64,000 nt of DNA, from the NCBI RefSeq assembly GCF_009767915.1, contig NZ_WSRP01000015.1, positions 1 to 64,000 of the forward strand, in the 5' to 3' direction. The stretch is from Parasutterella muris (lineage in GTDB: Bacteria > Pseudomonadota > Gammaproteobacteria > Burkholderiales > Burkholderiaceae_F). Of this stretch, positions 42,362-50,083 are shown one piece after another. The notes under the pieces are model-generated. The model was not told the origin of the DNA and did not search any database. It saw only the letters and a list, made by a program, of their open reading frames with translations. Both the position numbers and the translations under genes were made by a program. Positions within the stretch are counted from its first letter, which is position 1, and each line of letters opens with the position of its first letter.

Positions 42362-42445
42362 CCATATTATCGTGTTATGTGCGATAATCTCCCACGAGGA
42401 ATTAAATGGTGTTAGCATTTACGAACCTCATGAAAAATTGACTCT

Positions 42446-42477
42446 GCCCGTGCTGGTAACACGGGCTTTGTCGTTTC
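42446..42477 (+). terminator. intrinsic terminator
   Basis: GCCCGTG (42446-42452), 7-nt loop, CACGGGC (42460-42466), then TTTGTCGTTTC. Confidence 0.65.
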
Positions 42478-42699
42478 TACACCCTTTCGGGACCCTTACG
42501 GCTTGCGCCGCAATCCTTTGCTAATTCCTGAAATTAAGGGATTGGCGCAGGTTTCAGGGCTGAGATTTCAACGCCTTTGCATTTATTCTTTGTGGTTCGA
42601 TGATTGTAACCCGGTTTCTTCTGCAGCCGTTTCCTGCTCCTAAAAAACTAATGAGAGCATCGCTCTCACTAGTTATATTGCTCGCTGCGTTATCTGCCA

Positions 42700-42936
42700 C
42701 TAAACAGGCGCTCCCATCCTGTCGATAATTGCCTTGATGTCACGAGATCTCCAAAGTTTTTCTTGACGGAATCCGCGGCCTGGAGCGGGTAGGATGCCGT
42801 CCTTTGTCCATCGTGAAATTGTTTTCAACGAAACACCAAAGAACTCTGCGAGCTGATGCTTATCTAATAACAGGTGATTTTTCAGAATCTCGTTGTTGTA
42901 TCGGTTTTTGTTTCTTTCAACTTGTGCCGGTGTCAT
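42700..42936 (-). CDS. excisionase/AlpA-like DNA-binding protein
   Basis: 78 residues with a winged helix-turn-helix: LLLDKHQLAEFFGVSLKTISRWTKDGILPAPGRG, then LWRSRDIKAIIDRM. This is the MerR-like layout of phage excisionases and AlpA regulators (HTH plus a beta wing with GRG). It is the last gene of the leftward early operon and lies nearest the integrase, the usual place for a recombination directionality factor. Confidence 0.75.
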   Translation of the reverse strand: MTPAQVERNKNRYNNEILKNHLLLDKHQLAEFFGVSLKTISRWTKDGILPAPGRGFRQEKLWRSRDIKAIIDRMGAPV

Positions 42937-42938
42937 GA

Positions 42939-43139
42939 TTAGTCCTGTTTAGTTGATTTACTGACTTGTTCCTTAGACTCATCGATAGCCATGATCTGCC
43001 GGAAGAGAGTATTTTTTAGATCCTTGGCGCCGGCTACGTCGCTCTTATGAGTCGCGTTGTTTGACTGCGCAATCAGAAAGTAATTGAGCATGCGCATAAC
43101 CAGAAGCGCCTCCTGTTTGGTTAACTCAACTTTTTGCAT
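42939..43139 (-). CDS. small phage protein, unknown
   Basis: 66 residues, helical (VELTKQEALLVMRMLNYFLIAQSN), with a Lys/Ser-rich tail. It starts within the end of the 170-aa gene upstream (overlap of about 19 bp) and is followed after 2 bp by the excisionase-like gene. Compact packing in the operon supports it as real. No family recognised. Confidence 0.6.
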   Translation of the reverse strand: MQKVELTKQEALLVMRMLNYFLIAQSNNATHKSDVAGAKDLKNTLFRQIMAIDESKEQVSKSTKQD

Positions 43140-43633
43140 TTTTCTCTCTCCGTTTTCTTTAGATTTTCGAGCGCTTTTCTATGCGCCCAATCGAATTCAT
43201 TCATCGTCCGTCTCGGCGATAACGTCATAGCCTCTTTGAGCATCGGGATGATAATTGCGAATGCAGCGCTGATTGCCTTCAATTCGTCACCCGTGGCGAT
43301 GAATCTTGTGGTCTTTTTCTCATACTTTCGATCAATCAGTGCGTCGAGTGCGTGCTTCCCATTGGTGAGTATCGGGAGAACCTCTGAGAGCTCCAGCTGA
43401 TCCAGCGTCTCAAATCTCTGATGGACGAGGCCGATCGCCCAAATCAGAACATCCTCGATCCAGTCGATTTCATGATTTGTGGCGTTACCCGTGGGAAGCG
43501 TGCACTCAACATAGAGCGCAACGTCGTTCAGCTGAGCTTCGCACTGGCGCCGTTGCTCTTCCGAGTAGTAAGGACCGACGCGGACGGTTATCGGTTTGTA
43601 TTTCTTGTCACGTTTTTTCTTGCTCTTTGGCAT
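43121..43633 (-). CDS. hypothetical phage protein
   Basis: About 170 residues from ATG 43633 (MPKSKKKRDKKYKPITVRVGPYYSEEQ) with AGGA upstream; the frame is open to 43675 but the extra codons fall in a repeated intergenic element. A basic N-terminus is followed by an alpha/beta body. No recognised domain. The start MPKxKK is shared in style with the next leftward gene at 44311 (MPKNKEKSRIDL), hinting at a related small family. Confidence 0.55.
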   Translation of the reverse strand: MPKSKKKRDKKYKPITVRVGPYYSEEQRRQCEAQLNDVALYVECTLPTGNATNHEIDWIEDVLIWAIGLVHQRFETLDQLELSEVLPILTNGKHALDALIDRKYEKKTTRFIATGDELKAISAAFAIIIPMLKEAMTLSPRRTMNEFDWAHRKALENLKKTEREKCKKLS

Positions 43634-43732
43634 GGTAGATATTCCTAAGGAGTGCCGGTCTTTCCCGGCTGCCACCTCCGCGAGATAATTAAGTTGCGAA
43701 CTTTTTTTTGTAACTATCCCTACGGAGGAAAT
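43634..43732. repeat. divergent intergenic element, copy 1
   Basis: Between a leftward and a rightward start. It carries tgccggtctttcccggctg (hairpin GCCGG/CCGGC), CCTCCG...CGGAGG and gataattaagttg, and recurs at 47459-47555 in the same order and orientation. Probably a bidirectional promoter or operator with an RNA hairpin that could also mask the GGAGG ribosome-binding site. Confidence 0.65.
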
Positions 43733-44071
43733 ATGAGTGAAAATTCAAAGTCGGCAGCGTTTTCGATGTCTTCTGAGCAAGCGGTTCAAGTCCTTTGCGC
43801 AGCGCTTCAGGGCGGAGCGATTAAACTCCCCTTTGGCGGCGTGATTGACCAAGAGACACTGAATAAGTATTTGGACAGCGGAGATTACCGAAGTGCCGTT
43901 GTCCATCATGGCAAGGATGGGCAACACATCGCTTCCTGTTTTGTTTCTCGCCATCTTTCTATTTATTCTCAGGCCGATGTCGTCTACTTGACGATGCTTT
44001 TTATCGGACTTCAGCGAGGGCTTACGGATAAGGAATTGTCCGAGTTTTTCATCTCGGCCGCCCAAAAATGA
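43733..44071 (+). CDS. small rightward phage protein overlapping a leftward gene
   Basis: 112 residues from ATG 43733, right behind GGAGGAA. Reads MSENSKSAAFSMSSEQAVQVLCAALQGGAIKLPFGG, a regular soluble alpha/beta pattern. It runs against the leftward early operon and fully overlaps the 3' half of the leftward frame 43745-44311. The ribosome-binding site and the repeated upstream element argue it is expressed. Function unknown. Confidence 0.55.
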   Translation: MSENSKSAAFSMSSEQAVQVLCAALQGGAIKLPFGGVIDQETLNKYLDSGDYRSAVVHHGKDGQHIASCFVSRHLSIYSQADVVYLTMLFIGLQRGLTDKELSEFFISAAQK

Positions 44072-44311
44072 CCTAAGATTAATCAGTATGCGAATGAGAA
44101 ATCTAATCTGATCTTGATATTCTAGTTTTGAGTCAATGCTTTTCTCGAGTGCGGCCTGCCAAATCATCCGGGCCGCTTCCTTGCTGATCAGGATCGGGTG
44201 AGATTCTCCACCAGCAGCGGATATCCCCGGGTAGCCTCCAATGCTTAACGATCTAACGGTTTCTTCAATTAAGCACAGATCAATGCGGGATTTTTCTTTG
44301 TTTTTTGGCAT
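43745..44311 (-). CDS. leftward phage frame, second half antisense to another gene
   Basis: 188 residues starting MPKNKEKSRIDLCLIEETVRSLSIGG with GGAGA before ATG 44311. The first ~80 residues look protein-like (KEAARMIWQAALEKSIDSKLEYQDQIRFLIRILI). The remainder is Arg/Lys-rich and lies opposite the rightward gene 43733-44071, so it may be an antisense artefact that has stayed open. The N-terminal half is the safer claim. Confidence 0.4.
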   Translation of the reverse strand: MPKNKEKSRIDLCLIEETVRSLSIGGYPGISAAGGESHPILISKEAARMIWQAALEKSIDSKLEYQDQIRFLIRILINLRSFLGGRDEKLGQFLIRKPSLKSDKKHRQVDDIGLRINRKMARNKTGSDVLPILAMMDNGTSVISAVQILIQCLLVNHAAKGEFNRSALKRCAKDLNRLLRRHRKRCRL

Positions 44312-44325
44312 GATTGTCTCCTCTG

Positions 44326-45231
44326 TCAGATACCGAGATCGTTCTGCTGCGCAGCGTATTCCATTTCCGCCATACGCATGTTCTTTACGGCCTGAGCGAA
44401 ATACGACTTCTTCAATTCAATGCCGATCGCCTTGCGGCCCATCTTCACCGCCTGATATGCCTCGGAGCCGATGCCTAAAAATGGCGTAAAGACCACATCG
44501 CCGGGGTTGCTCCACATGGTGATGGAGCGTTCGATTACGTCCAACTGGAGAGGACAGATGTGTCGTTCGTCGTCGCTGTCTCGTGCAGAAAGTCGCTGCA
44601 GAGTGTTTGAGGGGTTTATGTCATGCCACACGCATTCTGCCCATCGCTGCCATTGAGAAACAGGGAAGTCCTCCGGCAGGTGAGAAACCGCCTCGGGGTT
44701 GTCTCCGGGTTTTCTCATGACGATTAGATAATCAGGTACTCCCATGCGGGAGAGGCAAGAATCCTTTTTAAGCTGCTTATAGAGTAGGCCGATCGCTTTC
44801 GTGCGCTGCATAGCAGTAACCGGATCCTTTCTGATTGTGATTCTGGGGCAGTGCAGCACAAAGCCGACTTCCTCAAACATGCGGATCAGTTGGCCGGAGA
44901 AATCTCTCAGTCCGATGATGCCGTCTCGCTGTTTGCTCATTGGCAGGTCCATGCAATGAAATGCCATGATGCGGCCCGGCATAAGAATGCGGTAGAGATC
45001 AGCCGCCAGAAACGAGAAATGTTTGAAGAATTCCTCGGAGTTTTTAGAGTTGCCAAGATCACGCTCGCTGTTGGAATACGTGTAGAGGCTCTCAAAAGGA
45101 GGACTGTAGACAATGTGATGGATGGAGTTGTCAGGGATGCCCTTGACGATCTCGCAGCTGTCTCCGTTGTAGACTTCCCATCCGTTTCCGGATGCCTGTT
45201 CGATCACGTTGATCTTATTTGTCATGTTCAT
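44326..45231 (-). CDS. phage DNA methyltransferase (N4/N6 type)
   Basis: 301 residues. Catalytic motif IV is SPPF (IHHIVYSPPFESLYTYSNS, residues about 33-51). The SAM-binding motif I comes late: FTPFLGIGSEAYQAVKMGRKAIGIELKKSY, so it has the beta-class order (IV before I). It methylates an amino group of A or C in phage DNA, likely to evade host restriction. No cognate restriction gene is next to it. It follows the SF2 helicase in one operon, with a 3-bp gap. Confidence 0.85.
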   Translation of the reverse strand: MNMTNKINVIEQASGNGWEVYNGDSCEIVKGIPDNSIHHIVYSPPFESLYTYSNSERDLGNSKNSEEFFKHFSFLAADLYRILMPGRIMAFHCMDLPMSKQRDGIIGLRDFSGQLIRMFEEVGFVLHCPRITIRKDPVTAMQRTKAIGLLYKQLKKDSCLSRMGVPDYLIVMRKPGDNPEAVSHLPEDFPVSQWQRWAECVWHDINPSNTLQRLSARDSDDERHICPLQLDVIERSITMWSNPGDVVFTPFLGIGSEAYQAVKMGRKAIGIELKKSYFAQAVKNMRMAEMEYAAQQNDLGI

Positions 45232-45234
45232 CTC

Positions 45235-46617
45235 CTACGCTGCCGGTGTTAACCAGCTCGGTGTGGTCATAGTTGTTTTCGGTTTGTAGTCGTCTAAATC
45301 CCGCTTAGCGGATTTGATGTTTGCTTTATTGGTTTCTTGGCATGAGGCGATCATGCCCGCGAGCATTTCCTGAAATTGAGCCTCTTTGCGGCGGATGTTC
45401 TCTACGACGGCGCCCTCGCGTTCATCGGTGATGATGTGGACATTGACGGATTGAGTCTGTCCGAATCTCCAGCAGCGGCGTACAGCTTGGTAGTACTGCT
45501 CAAACGAATCGGACAGCCCTAAAAAGGCCATGTTGTGGCATCGTTGGAAATTGAGGCCCATGCCAAAAATTAGTGGTTTACTGATGAGCACCTTGATCTC
45601 ACCGGAGGCAAAACCAAGCGCCGCAGATTCTTTTCGCTCTGAAGAATCGCTTCCTCTGATCTCGACGGCGCCGGGGATGAGTTTTCTGATCGCCTCGGCC
45701 TCGTCGTTGAGATTGCACCAGATAAGCCATTGAGAATTTTCCTTATCGTTCATGACAACTTCAGCGCATTTCTCCGAGCGTTCTTTGATGGAGTCACGGC
45801 GGGCCTGCTGACGCTCCTGGAGTGTTTCAGCCGCCATCGGAAACAGGAAACCGGAACAATCATCCGAGTGGACTACATGCTCATGCATCCGCAGCGGCGG
45901 CAGAATGTAGCGTTTGCCGTCCTCGACATATCCAATGTCGGCAGGATTCGTGAGCATGACAGCCCAAGACGCGACCCAATCCCAAAATTTCATAACGGCA
46001 TGTTTTTTAAGACGCCATTTACTGGTATCGCCGCCGTCATGTGTGAAAAACGTTGCGAGCATCTCGGTTGCGGTCATGATGCCGAGAAACTCAGAGTGAT
46101 TACAGAGTTCCATGAGATCGTTCGGCGCCGGTGTAGCGGTGCACGCCAAACGATACGGAACACGAGCGCAGCTATCGATCAGTTTGGTTCTCAGTTTGCC
46201 GCTCATGTTTTTGAGGATGGACGATTCATCGAGTACAACGGCGTTGAAGTCTCGAATATCGAATTTTTCCAGTCGCTCGTAATTGGTGATGTTGATACCG
46301 TCGCAAGCGTCTGCGGCTTCCGCGCAGTAATGAACAGTGATGCCGAATTTAGCGGCCTCGGTCACTGTCTGTCTAGAGACCGCCAGTGGAGCAAAAATGA
46401 TGACTCGACCGCCGACAAGCCGCGCCCATTCGCACTGCATGAGCGTTTTACCGAGTCCGGTGCCGGCAAATATGGCAGCACGTCCCTTCTGCAGCGCCCA
46501 CAGGACGATATCCCGCTGAAATTGGAAGAGCTGAGGATTCACGAGAGACGGATCGACTCGCTTCCCTACCGGAGGAATTGAGAAGATTTTTGTCTTGAGA
46601 AATTGTTTATAGTTCAT
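45235..46617 (-). CDS. phage SF2/SNF2-like helicase
   Basis: About 460 residues from ATG 46617 (MNYKQFLKTKIFSIPPVG) with AGGAAGC upstream; the frame is open to 46677 but overlaps the previous gene. Walker A AGTGLGKT, Walker B variant VVLDESS, ACTATPAPND and RRCWRFGQTQSVNVHII (arginine finger) mark a SNF2-like DNA translocase. Phages of this sort use them in DNA replication, recombination or restriction escape. It overlaps the preceding gene by 11 bp and precedes the methyltransferase. Confidence 0.85.
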   Translation of the reverse strand: MNYKQFLKTKIFSIPPVGKRVDPSLVNPQLFQFQRDIVLWALQKGRAAIFAGTGLGKTLMQCEWARLVGGRVIIFAPLAVSRQTVTEAAKFGITVHYCAEAADACDGINITNYERLEKFDIRDFNAVVLDESSILKNMSGKLRTKLIDSCARVPYRLACTATPAPNDLMELCNHSEFLGIMTATEMLATFFTHDGGDTSKWRLKKHAVMKFWDWVASWAVMLTNPADIGYVEDGKRYILPPLRMHEHVVHSDDCSGFLFPMAAETLQERQQARRDSIKERSEKCAEVVMNDKENSQWLIWCNLNDEAEAIRKLIPGAVEIRGSDSSERKESAALGFASGEIKVLISKPLIFGMGLNFQRCHNMAFLGLSDSFEQYYQAVRRCWRFGQTQSVNVHIITDEREGAVVENIRRKEAQFQEMLAGMIASCQETNKANIKSAKRDLDDYKPKTTMTTPSWLTPAA

Positions 46618-47116
46618 CGAGCAGCTTCCTAAGTTTTTCGCTTTCATTGCCGATTTGGCGGATTTTGTAAATCTCAACTAAGCCGTCCGAATTGGAGATT
46701 TTGGACATAGTCGCCTCGAAAACATCCCCGAACCCAACTAATAGCTTCGGGTCAGTAAAAAAATCTTGGTTGAACTGAGGATCTCTGATCCATGTGCTTA
46801 TACGTTCCCGTGGGTCTTCATACAATCTAAAAACCCAGTTTTTAGAGCCGGATAGACAGGGTGTTTCCAGCCATAGTCTTCTGGTGATCAGCGTGGGCGA
46901 GGGCAGATTAAGAGAAACGGGCTCCCACGCTAGAAATTCCTCGCGTCCGTGAATGTGTAGAATGTGTAAATTGCTGTCGCCGACGATTCGGAAATAGGAA
47001 CTTTTTTTGCAGATAAACATCGGAGCGAGCTCGTTGTTTCGAATGACGATGAATTCTTGATCGTCCGGGTATTCATTGATCGGTATGGCGCCGGTGTGTG
47101 TGAGTTTGATTTTCAT
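46607..47116 (-). CDS. hypothetical phage protein
   Basis: 169 residues, acidic and soluble, starting MKIKLTHTGAIPINEYPDDQEFIVI. The first third looks beta-rich, the rest mixed. It is packed tightly between a 109-aa gene (12-bp gap) and the helicase (11-bp overlap). No family recognised. Confidence 0.6.
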   Translation of the reverse strand: MKIKLTHTGAIPINEYPDDQEFIVIRNNELAPMFICKKSSYFRIVGDSNLHILHIHGREEFLAWEPVSLNLPSPTLITRRLWLETPCLSGSKNWVFRLYEDPRERISTWIRDPQFNQDFFTDPKLLVGFGDVFEATMSKISNSDGLVEIYKIRQIGNESEKLRKLLDEL

Positions 47117-47128
47117 GCTGCTGTTCCT

Positions 47129-47458
47129 TCAGTTGAGCGCCGTTTTTTCTTGGATGCCGCTTTGACGGTCGATTTCGCGGTTTCTCTCTCGAACCTTAGC
47201 GGCCGCGTCCAATAGATCAGCGGCAAGATCTTCTGCGCCTTCCGGCGATAGAAGCGCAATGAGTTTTGTTTCGGGGGTGTCCGCTAATTCAGCATTGATT
47301 CTGATTAGAGGAATTTCGACGATTCCGTCATTGGTTAAAGCCGCTTGAGCATTTATTACTCCGGCGTCCGTGATGTCAATCAGTCTCAATCCTGCTTTGA
47401 TGGTTGCTTTATCAAGCTGTTCTTTGACCTGATCAGCTGTGAGTGTTTCGTTGTTCAT
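47129..47458 (-). CDS. hypothetical phage protein
   Basis: 109 residues starting MNNETLTADQVKEQLDKATIKAGLRL. A helical start, then a beta-like middle (IVEIPLIRINAEL) and a helical, charged end (AAAKVRERNREIDRQ). It heads the leftward operon segment to the right of the repeated intergenic element copy 2. No family recognised. Confidence 0.6.
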   Translation of the reverse strand: MNNETLTADQVKEQLDKATIKAGLRLIDITDAGVINAQAALTNDGIVEIPLIRINAELADTPETKLIALLSPEGAEDLAADLLDAAAKVRERNREIDRQSGIQEKTALN

Positions 47459-47555
47459 GCTGGTTTTCCTTTTTGGAGATGCCGGTCTTTCCCGGCTGTC
47501 ATCCTCCGTCGGATAATTAGGTTGTTCAATCTGTAATTAACCTATGGAGGAAAAG
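47459..47555. repeat. divergent intergenic element, copy 2
   Basis: Matches 43634-43732: tgccggtctttcccggctgtc, CCTCC...GGAGG and ggataattaggttg. Here TAGGTT also pairs with AACCTA just before the GGAGG of the rightward gene. The two copies sit between equivalent divergent gene pairs. Confidence 0.65.
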
Positions 47556-47807
47556 ATGGACGAAAATTTTCAAAAACGAGTTGATTTTTATTTGGAACTC
47601 TTAGTTAAAACAGGGCTTGTTAAACCTATGGATTTTGAATTTCCGGAGAGTTCAAATCAGAATCCTTATCGTCAGTGGGCTGAGACTTACGGGGATGAGA
47701 TGCTGACTCGTTTGCTATATCTTCGGCGGATGATTGAGGAGAGACTCGAGAGTATTGAGTACGATGTTGATAAAAATTATCCATTGCCTCGGAAATTTGG
47801 CGAATAG
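47556..47807 (+). CDS. small rightward phage protein
   Basis: 83 residues from ATG 47556 behind GGAGGAAAAG (the earlier ATG 47544 overlaps that site). Reads MDENFQKRVDFYLELLVKTGLVKP, acidic and helical. Like 43733-44071 it is the rightward partner of the repeated divergent element and converges on and overlaps a leftward gene (47626-48012). Function unknown. Confidence 0.5.
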   Translation: MDENFQKRVDFYLELLVKTGLVKPMDFEFPESSNQNPYRQWAETYGDEMLTRLLYLRRMIEERLESIEYDVDKNYPLPRKFGE

Positions 47808-48012
47808 CCTCTTGATTCGCAGGTTTCAGTTCTACCCCTAAGACCTCGGCCGCATTTTTGAGGTCTTCTGCAGTTTTCACGGGGTCTTTAATGGCCCCGT
47901 TCTTGACACCTTCAAGAATAGTATTGAAAGCGGAAGCGCCGAAGTTTGTTTTTAAAATGTTGATAGCGATCAGCGCGGCTTCTAACATTCGTGATCTTTC
48001 ATTGAGATACAT
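47626..48012 (-). CDS. hypothetical phage protein
   Basis: 128 residues starting MYLNERSRMLEAALIAINILKTNFGAS. The first ~90 residues are clearly helical and protein-like (AEDLKNAAEVLGVELKPANQEAIRQIS). The last ~40 residues lie opposite the rightward small gene and are Ser/Asp-rich. It follows the 102-aa gene within 4 bp. No family recognised. Confidence 0.55.
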   Translation of the reverse strand: MYLNERSRMLEAALIAINILKTNFGASAFNTILEGVKNGAIKDPVKTAEDLKNAAEVLGVELKPANQEAIRQISEAMDNFYQHRTQYSRVSPQSSAEDIANESASHPRKSQPTDDKDSDLNSPEIQNP

Positions 48013-48015
48013 TTG

Positions 48016-48324
48016 CTACTCCGGAATGTCGTTGATCTTCTTGGACAGGATCCGCACGCAGTCGTGCCAGAGCGTTCTGGTTGGCTGATCGTGCTGAGTA
48101 GTCATGCAGCAGGTACCGAGCAGAGCCAGTAAATCCTGAGCATCTTCCAGCGGGATTTTGTGATCCGCAGATTCGATTCTGGCGATGTACTCGCGGGCGA
48201 GTCTGAAAAATGTTTCGGGGTAGTTGGCGCCGGCCCATGTCAGAAGAGTGCGGGCGGCTTCAGAAAACGCAATGGCCTGCGCTTCTGAGAAGAAGATGAA
48301 TGTTGTGAATTGTGAAGTTTGCAT
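48016..48324 (-). CDS. hypothetical phage protein
   Basis: 102 residues starting MQTSQFTTFIFFSEAQAIAFSEAARTLL. Helical, soluble, with a Cys pair (GTCCMTT). First gene of the leftward operon downstream of the repressor. No family recognised. Confidence 0.55.
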   Translation of the reverse strand: MQTSQFTTFIFFSEAQAIAFSEAARTLLTWAGANYPETFFRLAREYIARIESADHKIPLEDAQDLLALLGTCCMTTQHDQPTRTLWHDCVRILSKKINDIPE

Positions 48325-48391
48325 AACGCACCTCGTTTGGAGATGCGTCTAGTATCCTATACAAAATATTTAATGTCAAGCGCACTCGACA

Positions 48392-48727
48392 TTAGCTAGC
48401 AGGTTTGATTTGATTTAGAAGTCGAATTGCAAGATCCTGATCAGAATCGTTAAGTCTGTTAACAGCTTCAACTAGCTCCAGCGCTTTGGGCTCTAGTTTC
48501 GCCTCAAGTAATGGTTCCATCGATCCCTCTCCAAACACGAGCCAGTAGGGATTGATTTGCAAAACCTTCGCGATTTTCAAAGCGTTAGGCGCGGATAGCT
48601 CTTTCGTTGTTGAGTTGCACCATAAATGAACAGCTCCCCTGGTGACGCCTAAACGACGTGCCAGTTCCGATTGGCTGATTTTTCTGGCTGCCATTGCCGT
48701 CTTTAGTCTTTCGGTAAAGGTATTCAT
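48392..48727 (-). CDS. CI-like phage repressor (short XRE type)
   Basis: About 111 residues from ATG 48727 (MNTFTERLKTAMAARKISQSELARRLGVTRGAVHLW); the frame is open up to 48781 across the operator region. The HTH is residues 16-37 (ISQSELARRLGVTRGAVHLW). There is no LexA-like protease domain, so induction may differ from lambda. The C-terminus is helical (LELVEAVNRLNDSDQDLAIRLL), likely for dimerisation. It is divergent from cro, the standard lysogeny switch. Confidence 0.85.
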   Translation of the reverse strand: MNTFTERLKTAMAARKISQSELARRLGVTRGAVHLWCNSTTKELSAPNALKIAKVLQINPYWLVFGEGSMEPLLEAKLEPKALELVEAVNRLNDSDQDLAIRLLNQIKPAS

Positions 48728-48810
48728 AAGAGAAAGTGTAGAGATGCATTCGTAGAGACTGCTTGACGTATAACTTGACATTTATGTATAGCTTGCTCGA
48801 CAATGTCGAT
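48728..48810. promoter_or_regulatory. lysogeny switch: operator/promoter region
   Basis: Between the repressor and cro starts. It has TTGACA (48775-48780), an 18-bp spacer and GACAAT (48799-48804) reading toward cro, and CGACA-a-TGTCG as an operator-like palindrome overlapping that -10. The predicted cro transcript would start at or next to the ATG at 48811, so cro may be leaderless. Confidence 0.65.
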
Positions 48811-49041
48811 ATGCAAAAGAAAACAGCTATTGAGATATTTGGTTCAGGGGCGGCTTTGGCGCGAGCTGTCGGTGTAACGCGAGGAGCGGTTTGGCTATGG
48901 CCTGATGTGCTGACAATCCGCCAGCAGGACGAGGTCATCGGTGCAGCTATTCGCCTCGGAAAAATCACGCCTGAGCAGGCCAAGGAGTTGGTAAACGATG
49001 AGAGACAAAGGAACGAACGAAGTGCGGGCGATGCTCACTGA
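48811..49041 (+). CDS. Cro-like regulator
   Basis: 76 residues from ATG 48811 (MQKKTAIEIFGSGAALARAVGVTRGAVWLWPDVL). The sequence is the short Cro/YdaS type: a 5-helix HTH with VTRGAVWLW as recognition helix, nearly the same as the repressor recognition segment VTRGAVHLW, so both should read the same operators. No Shine-Dalgarno is visible. It heads the rightward (lytic) operon. Confidence 0.85.
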   Translation: MQKKTAIEIFGSGAALARAVGVTRGAVWLWPDVLTIRQQDEVIGAAIRLGKITPEQAKELVNDERQRNERSAGDAH

Positions 49042-49324
49042 CGTGACGATGTCGGTCATCCGCCAGATCGTTTCAGACGATCCGGACAGATCGCAGAACT
49101 CGATCATTCGGGACGTAATGGATGCGTGGGCAAAAAAGCGAGTCATGAGAGACCTCCGTAAACGAGATGCGCTTAATTTACGGATTCAGGACTACGAACT
49201 CCACGGCGTCGATACGGCAACGTTACGGCATTCGCTGGACGATTCCGGCAGAGGTCGGGAGAGTTGCCGGAGTTTGCCGGAGAGTGCCGCAACAGTGCCG
49301 TTGAATACGGCACATCGTCAGTGA
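48998..49324 (+). CDS. hypothetical early phage protein
   Basis: 108 residues starting MRDKGTNEVRAMLTDVTMSVIRQIVSDDP, helical, then a polar Ser/Arg-rich tail with repeated GCCG-type codons. It overlaps the end of cro by 44 bp in another frame, with GGAG upstream. Position just after cro is that of a CII-like or early regulatory gene, but no HTH is obvious. Confidence 0.5.
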   Translation: MRDKGTNEVRAMLTDVTMSVIRQIVSDDPDRSQNSIIRDVMDAWAKKRVMRDLRKRDALNLRIQDYELHGVDTATLRHSLDDSGRGRESCRSLPESAATVPLNTAHRQ

Positions 49325-49367
49325 TAAGAAAAACAACTCAATAACCCGATCATGCAAAGGATAAGAA

Positions 49368-49895
49368 ATGAAATCCGCAAAAACACCTCCGATCTTGGAC
49401 CCGATGAGCGGCGCCAGAATGTTCTATTTCGACAAAGATCATCAAAGTGTCCTGTTTGGTGACATTCGAGATGAAGATCACTGGATGACGAACTACAAAA
49501 AACTGGAGATTCATCCGGACGAGGTGATGGATGCGAGGTCGATCCCGTATCCGGACAACTCATTTTATTTGGTCGTTCTCGATCCACCGCATCTGATTTA
49601 CTGCGGGAAAACGTCTGATATGGCTAAGGCCTATGGCGTATTGGACAAGAAGTGGCACGAGGACATGCGCCGTATTTTCAATGAAGCATGGCGCGTTTTA
49701 AAGCCCAACGGGACGTTGATTTTTAAATGGGCGGACAAAGACGTTTCCTTGGCAGAGCTCCTTTATGTGCTGCCGCAGGCGCCGGTATTTGGAGATAAAA
49801 AACAGGCCAATAACAAATCAGGCACTAATCGCTATTGGCTCGTGTTTTTCAAACATGAGGATGACAAAAAACAAAACCCAGAGGAGGCTAAATGA
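49368..49895 (+). CDS. phage SAM-dependent methyltransferase
   Basis: 175 residues. Contains LDPMSGARMFYFDKD at the start and the catalytic-type motif LDPPHLIY (D-P-P-H) at about residue 71, then NEAWRVLKPNGTLIFKWADK, a class I methyltransferase strand. Probably a small DNA (adenine/cytosine) methyltransferase; a different type from the leftward one at 44326. It is translated with the next gene through a 4-nt overlap. Confidence 0.75.
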   Translation: MKSAKTPPILDPMSGARMFYFDKDHQSVLFGDIRDEDHWMTNYKKLEIHPDEVMDARSIPYPDNSFYLVVLDPPHLIYCGKTSDMAKAYGVLDKKWHEDMRRIFNEAWRVLKPNGTLIFKWADKDVSLAELLYVLPQAPVFGDKKQANNKSGTNRYWLVFFKHEDDKKQNPEEAK

Positions 49896-50083
49896 GACGC
49901 TTCGACCATTTTTTAAAAGATCTAGCGTGTGCGATCGGTTCTGTTTTGTTTTTCTTTTTTGTCTACGTTCCTCTGCTGGTTTCCAGTTCTCTGCCGCATT
50001 GGCTGATCTTGATACTCATCCTTTTGGGAGCTGTTGTTGCGGCGCTTATCGTCACTTACTTCAATTACAAGGAGCGTAAATAA
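49892..50083 (+). CDS. small two-helix membrane protein
   Basis: 63 residues with two hydrophobic helices (ACAIGSVLFFFFVYVPLLV and ILILILLGAVVAALIVTYF) and a basic end (NYKERK). Starts inside the end of the methyltransferase (ATGA) and its stop shares a base with the SPFH gene start. It is likely a membrane partner of the SPFH protein. Confidence 0.65.
   Translation: MRRFDHFLKDLACAIGSVLFFFFVYVPLLVSSSLPHWLILILILLGAVVAALIVTYFNYKERK

Larger units (their letters stand above)
42234..42699 (+). other. region after the integrase
   Basis: 466 bp without a long gene. It contains a GC-rich hairpin just after the integrase (aaggccgg...ccggcc), repeat R2, an 11-codon ATG frame with a good AGGA site at about 42407, and a terminator at 42446. 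The mini-ORF plus terminator looks like a short leader unit, but there is no gene behind it on this strand. Confidence 0.4.

Noticed and set aside
48895-49587. Leftward frames opposite cro and the early genes (48895-49146, 49318-49587)
   Set aside because: They lie antisense to well-supported genes, lack ribosome-binding sites and have Arg/Ser-biased shadow compositions.
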